From positions 124,001 through 188,000 of the forward strand of contig UCJU01000004.1 in assembly GCA_900472925.1 (NCBI GenBank): a stretch of DNA of 64,000 nucleotides, in the 5' to 3' direction. The number at the start of each line of letters is the position of its first letter. Positions within the stretch are counted from its first letter, which is position 1. A program made the position numbers and the translations under genes. A model generated the notes under the pieces. The model saw only the letters and a program-made list of their open reading frames with translations, searched no databases and was not told where the DNA came from. The DNA is from Hyphomicrobiales bacterium. Lineage in GTDB: Bacteria; Pseudomonadota; Alphaproteobacteria; Rhizobiales; Rhizobiaceae. This document shows, one piece after another, positions 28,261 to 37,673 of the stretch.

Positions 28261-28911
28261 CTATAGCACGTCGTTGCCAAGGTTTTGCTTCAACAGGTGA
28301 ATGGCATCGAGGATATCAGCCTTGATCGCGACGCTCAGAGCATCTGCATCCCCCCGGCGGATGGCTTCCAACGTCATCTGATGTTTATCGACGATGCTGG
28401 TTGTTTCGTTCATCTCGTAAACGCTGCGCATGAACGGACCGAATTGCATCCAGATGCTTTCCAGCAGTGCGACGAGGACTTCTGACCCACCCGCTCGGTA
28501 CAGTTCGAAATGAAATCGATAATTTTCGCGCATGTAGGTGTCTGCATCCTTGGCTCCGTAGCTTTGGTTCATGCGCGCGTCGCACGCCTCCATGACTGCA
28601 ATCGTCTCGGACGTTAAAAAGGGCAGGGCTCGGCTTGCGCAAAGAGGCTCCAGTTGCAGCCTGGCTTGCATGAGTTCCTCGAAGCGTCGATGTGTGAGTT
28701 CAGGAATGCAAACCCGGCCATTGCGGCGAACTTTCAGAGCGCGCTCGCCGCCAAGCCGGGTAATTGCTTCACGGACCGGCATGAGGCCGACACCCATGCT
28801 TTTGCTCAATCCTCGCAGGCTGACACTCGTGCCCGGAGAAATTCTGCCCGAAATCAGTTGTTCGCGCAGCGCTTGGTAAACCTGTTGCTGCTGGGTCGCT
28901 AGTTCTCGCAT
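28261..28911 (-). CDS. GntR-family regulator (FCD subfamily)
   Basis: A 216-residue regulator with a winged helix (SLRGLSKSMGVGLMPVREAITRLGGERAL) and an FCD effector domain (YRFHFELYRAGGSE; VDKHQMTLEAIRRGD). The ATG at 28911 is preferred to a GTG at 28959 because the longer form lacks a ribosome site and would run into the adjoining gamma-glutamyltransferase remnant. GGGAG lies 12 bases upstream, a weak fit. Its own promoter must therefore sit inside or beyond the remnant, so expression may be altered. Target unknown; the hydrolase operon converges on it. Confidence 0.82.
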   Translation of the reverse strand: MRELATQQQQVYQALREQLISGRISPGTSVSLRGLSKSMGVGLMPVREAITRLGGERALKVRRNGRVCIPELTHRRFEELMQARLQLEPLCASRALPFLTSETIAVMEACDARMNQSYGAKDADTYMRENYRFHFELYRAGGSEVLVALLESIWMQFGPFMRSVYEMNETTSIVDKHQMTLEAIRRGDADALSVAIKADILDAIHLLKQNLGNDVL

Positions 28912-28945
28912 GATGTCATATAGCTCCCGCCGCTTCGAGCTGCCC

Positions 28946-29506
28946 CGCCACCGTGACACCGTCTATATTTCCGTGATCGATTCAGAGCGCAATTCGGTTA
29001 GCTTCATCAATTCGATGTTTGACTGCTTCGGTAGCGGCATCGTCGCACCGAAATCGGGTGTCATGCTGCATAATCGTGGCCAGAGTTTTTCGCTCAAGCG
29101 CGGTCATCCGAACATGATCGCGCCGGAAAAGCGTCCGCTTCACACGATCATTCCAGGGATGGTAACGCGCAACGGCCGCAGCGAAATGTCCTTCGGTGTG
29201 ATGGGAGGTTACTATCAGGCCATGGGACATGCCCATCTCATGTCAAAGGTGCTAGATTACGGCATGGACATGCAGGACGCCATCGACCTGCCGCGTCTGG
29301 TGCCCGCCAGCGGTCTCGTGCCAAAGATCGAGGTGGAGCAAACAGTTCCGGCTTCGACAATCGCCGAGCTTCAGGCGCGTGGTTTCGAGATTGTCCCGAC
29401 AGAAGATCCTACCGGTGGCGCACAGGTCATCCGTATCGACTGGGAAAACGGCACGCTTTCGGGCGCTTCGGAATCGCGCAAGGACGGGATTGCATTAGGC
29501 TATTGA
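28946..29506 (+). pseudogene. Gamma-glutamyltransferase remnant (small subunit only)
   Basis: The last 186 codons of a gamma-glutamyltransferase-like gene. The reading starts at RHRDTVYISVID, where the Thr aligns with the autocatalytic nucleophile that begins the small subunit. It continues through SFINSMFDCFGSGI, LHNRGQSFSL, PEKRPLHTIIPGM and the C-terminal SGASESRKDGIALGY. The entire large subunit is missing; upstream sequence belongs to the divergent GntR gene. No ribosome site or secretion signal is attached. The frame is intact, so the loss may be recent. Confidence 0.82.
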
Positions 29507-29552
29507 CCGGGATGCAGGAAGACGGTGGTCCAGCTGAGGATCATGGCGAAAT

Positions 29553-29574
29553 CGGCTCGGCGTTTGCCGAGCCG
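29553..29574. terminator. Hairpin at the 3' end of the 12-gene operon
   Basis: Perfect 9-base stem CGGCTCGGC/GCCGAGCCG around a GTTT loop, located 16 bases beyond the stop of the binding-protein gene (- strand) and after the remnant on the + strand. Confidence 0.65.
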
Positions 29575-29590
29575 CCCTGATATCAGTGCG

Positions 29591-30712
29591 TCAGAAGTTG
29601 AAGCTGGCGATGTTGTCCTTGGTGAAAACCTTCGGCGCGCCGAGCAGAATTTCGCTCTTGTTGATGATTTGGAGCTCACCGAGCTTTCCGGCCTTGAAGG
29701 TTTTGTCACCGGGCTTGAGAGTGCCGTCGGCAAGGGCCCGCAACGCCGTTGCGGCAGCATAGCCCATGTCCTCAGTGCTCCACAGAACGGCCGACTTTAC
29801 GCAGCCACTGTTGATGTACGGCTTCATGGCGTTGGGTAAGGCAAGACCCACCACCGAGACCTTGCCACAAAGGTTGCTCTGTTGCACGGCTTCCGATGCG
29901 GCGGGGGTCGCCACGCTGGTCATGGCGACAATGCCTTTCAGCTCATCGCCATATTTGTTGATCAGTGTCTGGGCCTGATTGAAGGACAGGATATTGTCTT
30001 CCTGTGCCTCGACTGTCTCCAGGAATTTCATTTTCGGATAGCACTTGGCAGAATATGCCGCCATCTCGCTGATCCAGCGAGCCTGGTTTGGCGTGGTGAA
30101 GGTTGAGGTAACGATGGCGAAATGGCCATCCTGGCCGATCTGTTCGGCAAGCTGGTCGATAAGGGTCTTTGCAACGCCATTGGCGGTCGCAGGATTGATG
30201 AACCATTGACGCGCATCCGGTTCCGCATCGGCATCATAGGTGACGACGTTGATGCCGCTTTCGAGCGCCTTTTTCAACACTGGGGCAACAGCGACCGGAT
30301 CGTTTGCCGATAACATGATGCCATCGATGCCGCTGGTTACATAATTGTCGATGGACGTAATCTGCTCATCGATGTTGGCCTTGGTCGGCCCATCTGTCGT
30401 GACCTGCATACTGCCGATTTCCTTGGCGGCAAGCTGTGCACCCGCTGCACTGGACATGAAGTAGCCGATGCCGACGAGCTTCGGTACATCGACTACCTTG
30501 ATCGGCTTGCCCTTGCGGTCTGGCGGGTTCGTCGGGCTCGCGCCGTTATAAGCACCGGGATCAACGGCTGGTGCTGCGGAATCGCAGGCCAGCGGATTGG
30601 TCGTGGCGCCGTCGCCACCCGTCCATGTCGCCTCCTGCGCATGCAGCGTCATCGGCGCGAGACTTGCCAGGCAAAAGGCGCCCGCTTGTAAGGTCGTGAT
30701 AATGGATCGCAT
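29591..30712 (-). CDS. Sugar ABC substrate-binding protein (RhaS/LsrB-like)
   Basis: A 373-residue periplasmic binding protein. The signal peptide ends at TLHAQ near residue 25. The stretch NVVTYDADAEPDARQWFINPA resembles the ligand-site segment of rhamnose- and AI-2-binding proteins (VxTWDSD...). GAGGAGG precedes the ATG. It is the last gene of the long - strand operon and belongs with the two permeases and ATPase immediately upstream. A 6-deoxyhexose such as L-fucose or L-rhamnose is the likely ligand from context; AI-2 cannot be excluded by sequence alone. Confidence 0.88.
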   Translation of the reverse strand: MRSIITTLQAGAFCLASLAPMTLHAQEATWTGGDGATTNPLACDSAAPAVDPGAYNGASPTNPPDRKGKPIKVVDVPKLVGIGYFMSSAAGAQLAAKEIGSMQVTTDGPTKANIDEQITSIDNYVTSGIDGIMLSANDPVAVAPVLKKALESGINVVTYDADAEPDARQWFINPATANGVAKTLIDQLAEQIGQDGHFAIVTSTFTTPNQARWISEMAAYSAKCYPKMKFLETVEAQEDNILSFNQAQTLINKYGDELKGIVAMTSVATPAASEAVQQSNLCGKVSVVGLALPNAMKPYINSGCVKSAVLWSTEDMGYAAATALRALADGTLKPGDKTFKAGKLGELQIINKSEILLGAPKVFTKDNIASFNF

Positions 30713-30773
30713 AAAAATTCCTCCTCTTTATGTTCACGTTGCACGCCCTTTGCGGGTGCGTGTGGCTGGGTGG

Positions 30774-31715
30774 TCAATCGCGCGAGAAGCGGTTGACCAG
30801 ATTGGATATGACGACGGCGACGATGAGAACCACGCCGATGACGATGACGGTTCCGTCGCCCTTTACGCCGGAGAGCGACAACCCGTTCTTCAGGACTTGT
30901 ATGAGCATCAGTCCCAGCAGCGTGCCGATGATGGTGCCGCGACCGCCGAAGATCGAGGTTCCCCCAAGAACGACCGCCGTGATGGCGTCGAGCTCCAGCC
31001 CTGTTCCCATGTCGGAGCGTGTGGTGGACACGCGGGCAACGAAGACGACGGCAGCGGTGCTGGCCAGAAAACCGGATGCGGCATAGATCCACAGCTTGAT
31101 CCGGTCGACCTCAATGCCCGAGTAACGGGCGGCGGCTTCGTTGTTGCCAATGGCATAGACGGCGCGACCAATCGGGGTCACCCGCAGAATGACGATGGCG
31201 ATGATGACGACCACCGCCAGCAACCACAATTGCACCGGAATGCCGAGAAGGTTGCCTTGCCCCAGGCTGAGAAACCACGTGGGATAACCGCGCACGGATT
31301 GCGCCTGACTGATCCCTTCGGCTAGGCCCCGGTAGAGAGCAAGCGTTGCAAGGGTTGCGATCAGCGGCGGTACGCGAAATCGCGTTATGATGATGCCGTT
31401 GGCAACGCCGCCCAGGGTTCCCGCGGCAATCGCAAGGACTGCGGCAAGCGGCAACGGCACGCCCATTTTCCACAGTTCACCCACCAGAATGGCGGACAGA
31501 CCGAGAATGGAGCCAACCGAAAGATCGATGCCACCGGTGATGATGACGAACGTCATGGCCACGGCGATCAGACCAAGTTCGGTCATCAACCGCGTCTGGT
31601 TCAACAGATTGGCGCTTGTGAGAAACCGGTCGTTCTGCGTGGCCAGCACGGCGCCGACACACAGAAGGATCAAAAACAGCAACGTTTCGTGCCGAAAAAG
31701 GATTTTGTAATTCAT
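30774..31715 (-). CDS. Ribose-type ABC permease, system A (second)
   Basis: A 313-residue permease of the ribose/rhamnose class with MTFVIITGGIDLSVGSILGL and the C-terminal AVVLGGTSIFGGRGTIIG segment. It lies 12 bases downstream of the companion permease and about 60 bases upstream of the binding-protein gene. Confidence 0.9.
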   Translation of the reverse strand: MNYKILFRHETLLFLILLCVGAVLATQNDRFLTSANLLNQTRLMTELGLIAVAMTFVIITGGIDLSVGSILGLSAILVGELWKMGVPLPLAAVLAIAAGTLGGVANGIIITRFRVPPLIATLATLALYRGLAEGISQAQSVRGYPTWFLSLGQGNLLGIPVQLWLLAVVVIIAIVILRVTPIGRAVYAIGNNEAAARYSGIEVDRIKLWIYAASGFLASTAAVVFVARVSTTRSDMGTGLELDAITAVVLGGTSIFGGRGTIIGTLLGLMLIQVLKNGLSLSGVKGDGTVIVIGVVLIVAVVISNLVNRFSRD

Positions 31716-31727
31716 CGATCTGGTCCT

Positions 31728-32672
31728 TCACCCGGCCCGGTTACGTCTGGCGACATCCGCAAGGACCGTCGCGAGAATGAGGGTGCCTTGAACCGCACGA
31801 AGCCAGTAAGCGGAGACATTGACGAAGATCAGCGCGGAACCGATGGCAGCAAAAAGGATAGCGGCGAGGGTTGCCCCCGTCACAGTGCCGATGCCTCCGA
31901 GAATGGAGACACCACCGACCACCGCAGCCGATATGATCAGCAGTTCGAGCCCGTTGGGCACGGTCGACTGGATGACCTGCAATTGCGTGGCAAACATGAT
32001 CGCGGCCACACCTGCAAACAATCCATGAATGGCAAAGACCTTCACCGTTGTACGCTGGTGCGAAATGCCGACAGCATCCGCAGCTTCGCTGTTGCCCCCC
32101 ACGGCATAGACGGTCCTGCCGAACGGGGTGCGCGCCATGATGAAGGCCATTGCGGTGGTGAGCGCGACCATCGCGATGATGGGCACAGGCAGTCCCAGCA
32201 GACGGAACTGGGCCAGCTGATAGGCCGGCGGCAACCCCGAAATCCAGGCCCCGCCGGTCACCGTGATCAGCAGCCCCCGGAGAATGGAGAGCATTGCAAG
32301 CGTGGCAATGATCGAGGGAATGCGGACATAGGCGATGAGCGCGCCAAGACAGGTGTTGATGAAGCAACCCGCAAGGATTGGGGCTATCCAGGCGAACCAG
32401 ACCGGATATCCATTGGTCACCAGAAGACCGGATATGGTGGCGAGCACGCCGATCAAGGCGCCGATGGAAACATCGATATGCCCTGAAATGATGACCAGTG
32501 ACATGCCGATCGCTGCGACTGCGACATACGCGTTTCCAACGAAGATGGTGGAGAGATTGTTGGCGGACAGAAATCTCGGATTAATGGCGGTGACGACGAT
32601 AAACAGCAGGATGATGACAGCGGCGAGCGCGATCTCCTGACCGATGATCTTTTGAAAACGCATCTTCATCAT
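31728..32672 (-). CDS. Ribose-type ABC permease, system A (first)
   Basis: A 314-residue permease of the same class, with MSLVIISGHIDVSIGALIG and AAVVGGVSILGGIGTVTG. The start overlaps the stop of the ATPase gene by ATGA. With its partner it gives a heterodimeric channel, as in the rhizobial rhamnose importer with two separate permeases. Confidence 0.9.
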   Translation of the reverse strand: MMKMRFQKIIGQEIALAAVIILLFIVVTAINPRFLSANNLSTIFVGNAYVAVAAIGMSLVIISGHIDVSIGALIGVLATISGLLVTNGYPVWFAWIAPILAGCFINTCLGALIAYVRIPSIIATLAMLSILRGLLITVTGGAWISGLPPAYQLAQFRLLGLPVPIIAMVALTTAMAFIMARTPFGRTVYAVGGNSEAADAVGISHQRTTVKVFAIHGLFAGVAAIMFATQLQVIQSTVPNGLELLIISAAVVGGVSILGGIGTVTGATLAAILFAAIGSALIFVNVSAYWLRAVQGTLILATVLADVARRNRAG

Positions 32673-34267
32673 GCTGCCCGTCCTTGCATCATGGCTGAGC
32701 CGACGGTTTCCGCCGTCGCGTGTTCACGGTCGATGATAGCGGCGACCTTGCCGCTGTTCATCACCAGCACACGGTCACTCATGCCCAGAACCTCCGGCAA
32801 CTCGCTGGAGATCATCACGATGGCGATGCCTTCCCTCGCGAGTTCGACCATCAGTTTGTGAATCTCGGATTTGGCACCGACGTCGACACCGCGCGTGGGT
32901 TCATCCAGGATCAGAACCCTGGGCTTGGTTGCCAGCCATTTTGCGATCACAACCTTTTGCTGGTTGCCGCCGGAGAGTTCTCTGACGATCTGCATCGGCC
33001 CTCTGGCCCGAACCGCAAAGCGCTCGATTGCGGTCTGAGCCAGGTTGAGTTCACGGCTGCGATCAACCATCCATCCCTTGGCAATCCTGTTGAGAATGGG
33101 CATGACGACGTTGTCGCGAATGCTTTGCTGCCGCACGAGGCCGTGCTGGCCGCGATCTTCCGGTACATAGGCAATGCCGAGGTCGATGGCATCACGGATT
33201 TTGGATATCTTGACCGGTTCGCCATTGAGGCGGATGGTGCCGGAAGACGAAGGCGTGACGCCGAAGATCGTTTCTGCAAGTTCCGTGCGCCCGGAACCGA
33301 CAAGCCCGGCAATCCCGAAAATTTCGCCCGCTCTGACGCTGAAACTGACGTTCTCGATGCGACCGGTGCAACAGAGATTGGCGATCTCAAGAACTGTTTT
33401 GCCCATCTCCACATCCTGCTTGGGAAAGAGGTGGGTGATCTCGCGTCCGACCATCATCGAGACTAGGCTTGCCTCCGTTACCTCGGCAATAGGTTTGGTC
33501 GAGATGGTCTTTCCGTCACGAAGAACGGTGACGCGGTCGGAGATCTGGAAAATCTCGTTCATCCGGTGGCTGACATAAACGATGCCGACACCGTCGCGGC
33601 GCAGCATGCGCACGACATCCAGCAGTCTAACCACATCGGCCTCGGCAAGCGCTGCTGTCGGCTCATCCATGATCAGAACCCGCGCATTTCTGGACAGCGC
33701 CCGGGCAATTTCGACGCGCTGGCGATTGGCGACGGAGAGTTGACCCACCATGCCGTCCACATCCAGATCAGGGCAATTGAGCCGCACCAGAAGCTTTCGC
33801 GCTTCCTCACGCATGGTACCGCGATCTATGGTTCCGATGGATGTCCGGGGCGCGTGACCGAGAAAGATGTTTTCAGCAACCGTCATGTCGGGAAACAGCA
33901 GCAATTCCTGATGAACCACCGCAATGCCGGCACTTTGGGCGCTACGCGGATGTGCGAAGCGGGCTGCATTCCCCTCAAGCAGAACCTCGCCGCTATCCGG
34001 TTGGTGCGCACCCGACAGAATACGGATCATGGTGGACTTGCCAGCGCCGTTTTCGCCCATCAGCGCGTGCACCTCACCGGCACGGATATCGAAGTCCACA
34101 CCCTTGAGAACCTTGACCGGGCCAAAGGATTTCTCGATATCGCGCATTGCCAGCACGGGCGTATCTGCGTTGTTTTTCTCATCAACGTCATCGCTCAACG
34201 GCGTGCTCCTCCCGTTATCTTGGCGGCGGTCATCAGATGTCGTTGTAGCGTCATGTCTCAATTCCAT
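32669..34267 (-). CDS. Ribose-type ABC ATPase, system A
   Basis: A 532-residue tandem ATPase. The first P-loop is GENGAGKST, with signature LSVANRQRVEIARAL and Walker B VLIMDEPTAAL. The second half has GLVGSGRTELAE and LSGGNQQKVVIAKWL with VLILDEPTRGVDVG. The first 40 residues are a charged, low-complexity extension (TTTSDDRRQDNG...) not needed for the fold; no good ribosome site was seen before the drawn ATG, so the start is uncertain. Confidence 0.9.
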   Translation of the reverse strand: MELRHDATTTSDDRRQDNGRSTPLSDDVDEKNNADTPVLAMRDIEKSFGPVKVLKGVDFDIRAGEVHALMGENGAGKSTMIRILSGAHQPDSGEVLLEGNAARFAHPRSAQSAGIAVVHQELLLFPDMTVAENIFLGHAPRTSIGTIDRGTMREEARKLLVRLNCPDLDVDGMVGQLSVANRQRVEIARALSRNARVLIMDEPTAALAEADVVRLLDVVRMLRRDGVGIVYVSHRMNEIFQISDRVTVLRDGKTISTKPIAEVTEASLVSMMVGREITHLFPKQDVEMGKTVLEIANLCCTGRIENVSFSVRAGEIFGIAGLVGSGRTELAETIFGVTPSSSGTIRLNGEPVKISKIRDAIDLGIAYVPEDRGQHGLVRQQSIRDNVVMPILNRIAKGWMVDRSRELNLAQTAIERFAVRARGPMQIVRELSGGNQQKVVIAKWLATKPRVLILDEPTRGVDVGAKSEIHKLMVELAREGIAIVMISSELPEVLGMSDRVLVMNSGKVAAIIDREHATAETVGSAMMQGRAA

Positions 34268-34290
34268 TCATGGGTGACGGCATTGCCGTT

Positions 34291-35115
34291 TCAGACGCCG
34301 TAAAAGTCCGCGGCATTCGTCTCGAAAATCCGAGGGAGTTGACGGGTGTCGAAATGCGCGCACAGGAGCGTTCTGGCGAGATTGCAGACCTCGCCATAGC
34401 TGGCGGCCAGCAGGCAGACGGGCCAGTCGCTGCCGAACATCAGCCGGTCTGCACCGAAAACCGATGCGACATGGTCAACGTAGCGCCGGAAGTCCTCCAG
34501 TCGCCAATCGGGCGACGCCTCGGTTACCATTCCTGAGATTTTACAGGACACGTTCGGATAGTCAGCGATATCGCGCAGGTGGCTTGCCCAGGGCTCGAAC
34601 TGACCAGCGGCAATTTCTGGCTTCGAGATGTGATCGACTACAGCCTTCAGCTTCGGTACGTGCTGAAGGGCTTGCAGCACGTGCGGAAGATGGCGTGTAA
34701 ACGTGAGGATATCAAACGGAACGCCCGCTGCCTCGATGGCCTTCAGGCTTTTCAGCACCCGTGGCCGCAGGATGAAATCGTCGTCGGGCAGGCCTTGCAG
34801 CATGGGCCTGACACCGACGAAGAGGGGATTGGCACGATAGTGCGCGAGCCTGCTTTCGAGCCCATCGGAATTGAGGTCCAGCCAGCCAACCACGCCTGCG
34901 ACGAAATCCGTTTTCGCGGCAATGTCGAGCAAAAAATCGGTTTCCGCTTCCGTCTCTGCCGCTTGAACCAGAATAGTGCGCTTGATGCCTGCTCGCTGCA
35001 TCTCGCGCCGCAGGTCATCGGGCATGAAATCCCGGTAGATCGAGCCCAACTCTGGCGTCAGCCAACCGTAATCGGTGCGGCTCGTCGTCCAGAAATGCTG
35101 ATGGGAATCCAGCAT
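34291..35115 (-). CDS. Amidohydrolase-family sugar lactonase (fucono-lactonase-like)
   Basis: A 274-residue COG3618-type amidohydrolase. DSHQHFW opens the barrel, and KISGMVTEA and MFGSDWPVCLL mark later strands. Members act on L-fucono- and L-rhamnono-lactones and on other sugar lactones. Its place after the mutarotase and reductase genes fits hydrolysis of the lactone made by the sugar dehydrogenase. Cytosolic. Substrate assigned from context. Confidence 0.82.
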   Translation of the reverse strand: MLDSHQHFWTTSRTDYGWLTPELGSIYRDFMPDDLRREMQRAGIKRTILVQAAETEAETDFLLDIAAKTDFVAGVVGWLDLNSDGLESRLAHYRANPLFVGVRPMLQGLPDDDFILRPRVLKSLKAIEAAGVPFDILTFTRHLPHVLQALQHVPKLKAVVDHISKPEIAAGQFEPWASHLRDIADYPNVSCKISGMVTEASPDWRLEDFRRYVDHVASVFGADRLMFGSDWPVCLLAASYGEVCNLARTLLCAHFDTRQLPRIFETNAADFYGV

Positions 35116-35157
35116 ATTTTCCTCCCCAGTGTGACTCCTCCTCCTGCGCGCGACGCG

Positions 35158-35586
35158 TCAGGGGCGGACGACGCCTTTTCGCAGCAGAATATTGCCGTAG
35201 AGCCTGCGCTCACCGGACGCGATGACGGCAAATGCATTCGTTGCACGCTGGTAAAAGTCGGATGGTTCAATGCCCGCAAGCGCGATTTTGCGCCCTTCAC
35301 CCTTCTCGACACAGGCGGCAAATTCCGCATAGATCGGCAGCGGCTCGCCGGGAGCTTGCATGTAACTCACCGGCTGATCGACAAAGTCGTCCAGCGGGAA
35401 AACGGTAAGGATCGCATCGACGATATCAGTGGCGGGAATGCCTGGCATGTCGATCAGGCGTTCCCCACAGGCCGCTGCCGGAAAGTTCGCATCAACAATG
35501 GCGATTTCGTTGCCGTGGCCCATATCCGCCAACACGGAAAGCAACTGGCTGGTAAGGAGAGGATGAATATTCTTCAGCATGATCAT
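35158..35586 (-). CDS. FucU/RbsD-family sugar mutarotase
   Basis: A 142-residue protein of the RbsD/FucU family that interconverts sugar anomers. The FucU-like features are DMGHGNEIAIVDANFP with its catalytic His, and the C-terminal ATNAFAVIASGERRLYGN followed by LRKGVV. This points to a 6-deoxyhexose (L-fucose type) rather than D-ribose. It lies between the aldo/keto reductase and the lactonase, the logical first enzyme of the oxidative route. Confidence 0.88.
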   Translation of the reverse strand: MIMLKNIHPLLTSQLLSVLADMGHGNEIAIVDANFPAAACGERLIDMPGIPATDIVDAILTVFPLDDFVDQPVSYMQAPGEPLPIYAEFAACVEKGEGRKIALAGIEPSDFYQRATNAFAVIASGERRLYGNILLRKGVVRP

Positions 35587-35616
35587 GTCTTCCTGTGAAA
35601 ATGAATGGGCGGCGCG

Positions 35617-36654
35617 TCACGCACCAATGAGGCCTTCGGTCTCCAGCGTTGTCCAAAGCTCCTCGGGAATATCCTGATTGAACCACGCGACGTTCCCGTT
35701 GAGCTGGGCCTCCGTCTTGGCACCGATGACGACGCAGGTGGTGGCCGGATGGCGCATGGGAAACTGGATGGCAGCGGCGGGTAGCGGTACCTCGAAGCGA
35801 TCACAGATCGTGCGCAGACGATCCGCCTTTTCGATGATCTCGACCGGCGCATCGGCGTAGTTGAACTTCGGCTTGGCTGACGTCGATGCCAGGATGCCCG
35901 AATTGTAGACACCGGCCACGACCAGCGCCATGCCACGCTTTTGCACGAGCGGCAGAAAATCCCGCTCCGCATCCTGATCGAGCAGCGTGTAGCGGCCGGC
36001 CAGCATGCTGCAATCGAGATCAGCCTCATCAAGCGCATCTCGGATGGCCTGCCATTCGTTGACGCCAAGACCGAAACCCTTGATATCGCCTGCAGCCCGC
36101 AGTTCCGTCAGCGCCTTGAAGCCACCACCCTTGGTCAATGCGGTCCAGTGGTGATCGTGCAGATCCGCATGGGTGACGCGGCCGATGTCGTGGACGTAGA
36201 GAATATCGGGATTGGGGAAGCCTAGACGCTGCTGGCTGTCATCGAAGCTGCGCATGACGCCGTCATAACTGTAATCGAAGACTTCACGAAACGGCAGGCC
36301 GTTCCACCAGCCGGGGTCGAGCGGGTTCTTTGGCGGCGCCGGAGGGAGTTTGCGACCGGCCCTTTCGGTGGTCATCAGACGCCCGACCTTGGTGGAGAGA
36401 ACGAAGCTTTTTTCGCCGGTTTCGCGCAACACCTGACCGACCAGATGTTCCGAGCGTCCGTTGCCGTACATGGGGGCAGTATCGAAATAGCGGATACCCG
36501 CCGCCCAGGCGGCTTGCAGCATGTCGATGGCGTCAGCCGTTGTAACCGGTGCATAGAGACCACCGAGCGGGGCGCTGCCGATGCCAAGTGCCGTGACCTC
36601 AAGTCCGGTCTTGCCGACGGGGCGCGGGGTGGATGCCTTGATTGTTTTGCTCAT
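35617..36654 (-). CDS. Aldo/keto reductase, probable L-fucose-type dehydrogenase
   Basis: A 345-residue aldo/keto reductase with the complete catalytic tetrad: Asp and Tyr in RYFDTAPMYGNGRSE, Lys in LSTKVGR and His in YVHDIGR. The N-terminal VGKTGLEVTALGIGSAPLGGLY and overall length are those of the L-fucose/D-threo-aldose 1-dehydrogenase group. It should oxidise the sugar to its lactone with NAD(P). It sits 11 bases after a permease stop and 30 bases before the mutarotase start in the operon. Confidence 0.87.
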   Translation of the reverse strand: MSKTIKASTPRPVGKTGLEVTALGIGSAPLGGLYAPVTTADAIDMLQAAWAAGIRYFDTAPMYGNGRSEHLVGQVLRETGEKSFVLSTKVGRLMTTERAGRKLPPAPPKNPLDPGWWNGLPFREVFDYSYDGVMRSFDDSQQRLGFPNPDILYVHDIGRVTHADLHDHHWTALTKGGGFKALTELRAAGDIKGFGLGVNEWQAIRDALDEADLDCSMLAGRYTLLDQDAERDFLPLVQKRGMALVVAGVYNSGILASTSAKPKFNYADAPVEIIEKADRLRTICDRFEVPLPAAAIQFPMRHPATTCVVIGAKTEAQLNGNVAWFNQDIPEELWTTLETEGLIGA

Positions 36655-36665
36655 GATGCTTTGCC

Positions 36666-37673
36666 CTAGATTTTTGCACGGTTCTGGCGACGCGCCCAGA
36701 CGACAACGGTCACGCCAAAGAGAAGCAGCAGGCCGCGAACGATCTGCCTTTGCTGGTCAGTCCAGCCGAGAAGGGCGGCACCGCTCAAAAGGGCGGCGAG
36801 CAGCAGAACGGCGGCCAATGTACCCACGACATTGGGCTTGCCGTATTTCAGTGCCATGCCCCCCAGCAGGACAGCCGTTAGCCCGTCGATGAAATAGGAA
36901 CTGCCTATGTAAGGCTGACCAGAGGACAGATCGGCGGTCAGCAGAATGCCGGCGAGTGCAGAAACAACGCCCGACAGAATGTAGAGAAAGAACAGGATGC
37001 GGTTGACCGGTACGCCTGCTTCCACGACTGCTGCGCGGTTCTGCTCCATGGCATAGAGATAGTGGCCGAAGGTGAGGTGTTCCTGAACGACATAGAACAC
37101 AGCGTAGACAACAGCCACCACGATGGCGATGACGGGAACGACACCAAGATTTGCAGATAACACCGACCCGACGAAGCCCGTCGATGACAATGAAATCGAT
37201 GTGCCAAGGCCGATTGCGGCAGCGATGGAGCCTGCGAGACCGCCTGTTGCGATGGTGATGACCAGCGCAGGCAGCCTGAAACCCGCAACAAGCCCGCCAT
37301 TGATGAGGCCGATGACGACACCGGCTAAAAGACCACATAAACATGCAAGCGGCCAGCCGTAACCCGTCTGTACCAAACCGGCGACGATCATATTGGCAAG
37401 TGCGGCCACCGACATGAAGCTGACGTCGATTTCACCGGCTGCGATGATCCAGGTCAGACCAAGGAACATGATCGCGGCAATACTTGCAGACCGCAGCATG
37501 TCATTGATATTTCCAGCACTGACGAAAGTCGGTCTCAACCAGGCGAACAGAATGAACGCGGCCAGCACCAGAAGAAATAGCCCATAGCGGACAAAAAAAG
37601 TCTCGATATCCGGGCGCGTTTGCTGCGCTCTCACGTTTTCGCTCAATACGGTCATCCTTTTTCCTCCCGTCAT
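36666..37673 (-). CDS. Ribose-type ABC permease, system B (second)
   Basis: A 335-residue permease with the class features TWIIAAGEIDVSFMSVAAL and TAVLLGGMALKYGKPNVVG. It overlaps the other system-B permease by ATGA. It belongs to the second complete importer of the same operon, upstream of the catabolic enzymes. Confidence 0.9.
   Translation of the reverse strand: MTGGKRMTVLSENVRAQQTRPDIETFFVRYGLFLLVLAAFILFAWLRPTFVSAGNINDMLRSASIAAIMFLGLTWIIAAGEIDVSFMSVAALANMIVAGLVQTGYGWPLACLCGLLAGVVIGLINGGLVAGFRLPALVITIATGGLAGSIAAAIGLGTSISLSSTGFVGSVLSANLGVVPVIAIVVAVVYAVFYVVQEHLTFGHYLYAMEQNRAAVVEAGVPVNRILFFLYILSGVVSALAGILLTADLSSGQPYIGSSYFIDGLTAVLLGGMALKYGKPNVVGTLAAVLLLAALLSGAALLGWTDQQRQIVRGLLLLFGVTVVVWARRQNRAKI

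Noticed and set aside
30597-32486. Two + strand frames of 242 and 265 codons opposite the system-A permeases
   Set aside because: Compositions dominated by Asp, His, Gly and Arg are typical of antisense to hydrophobic permease codons.
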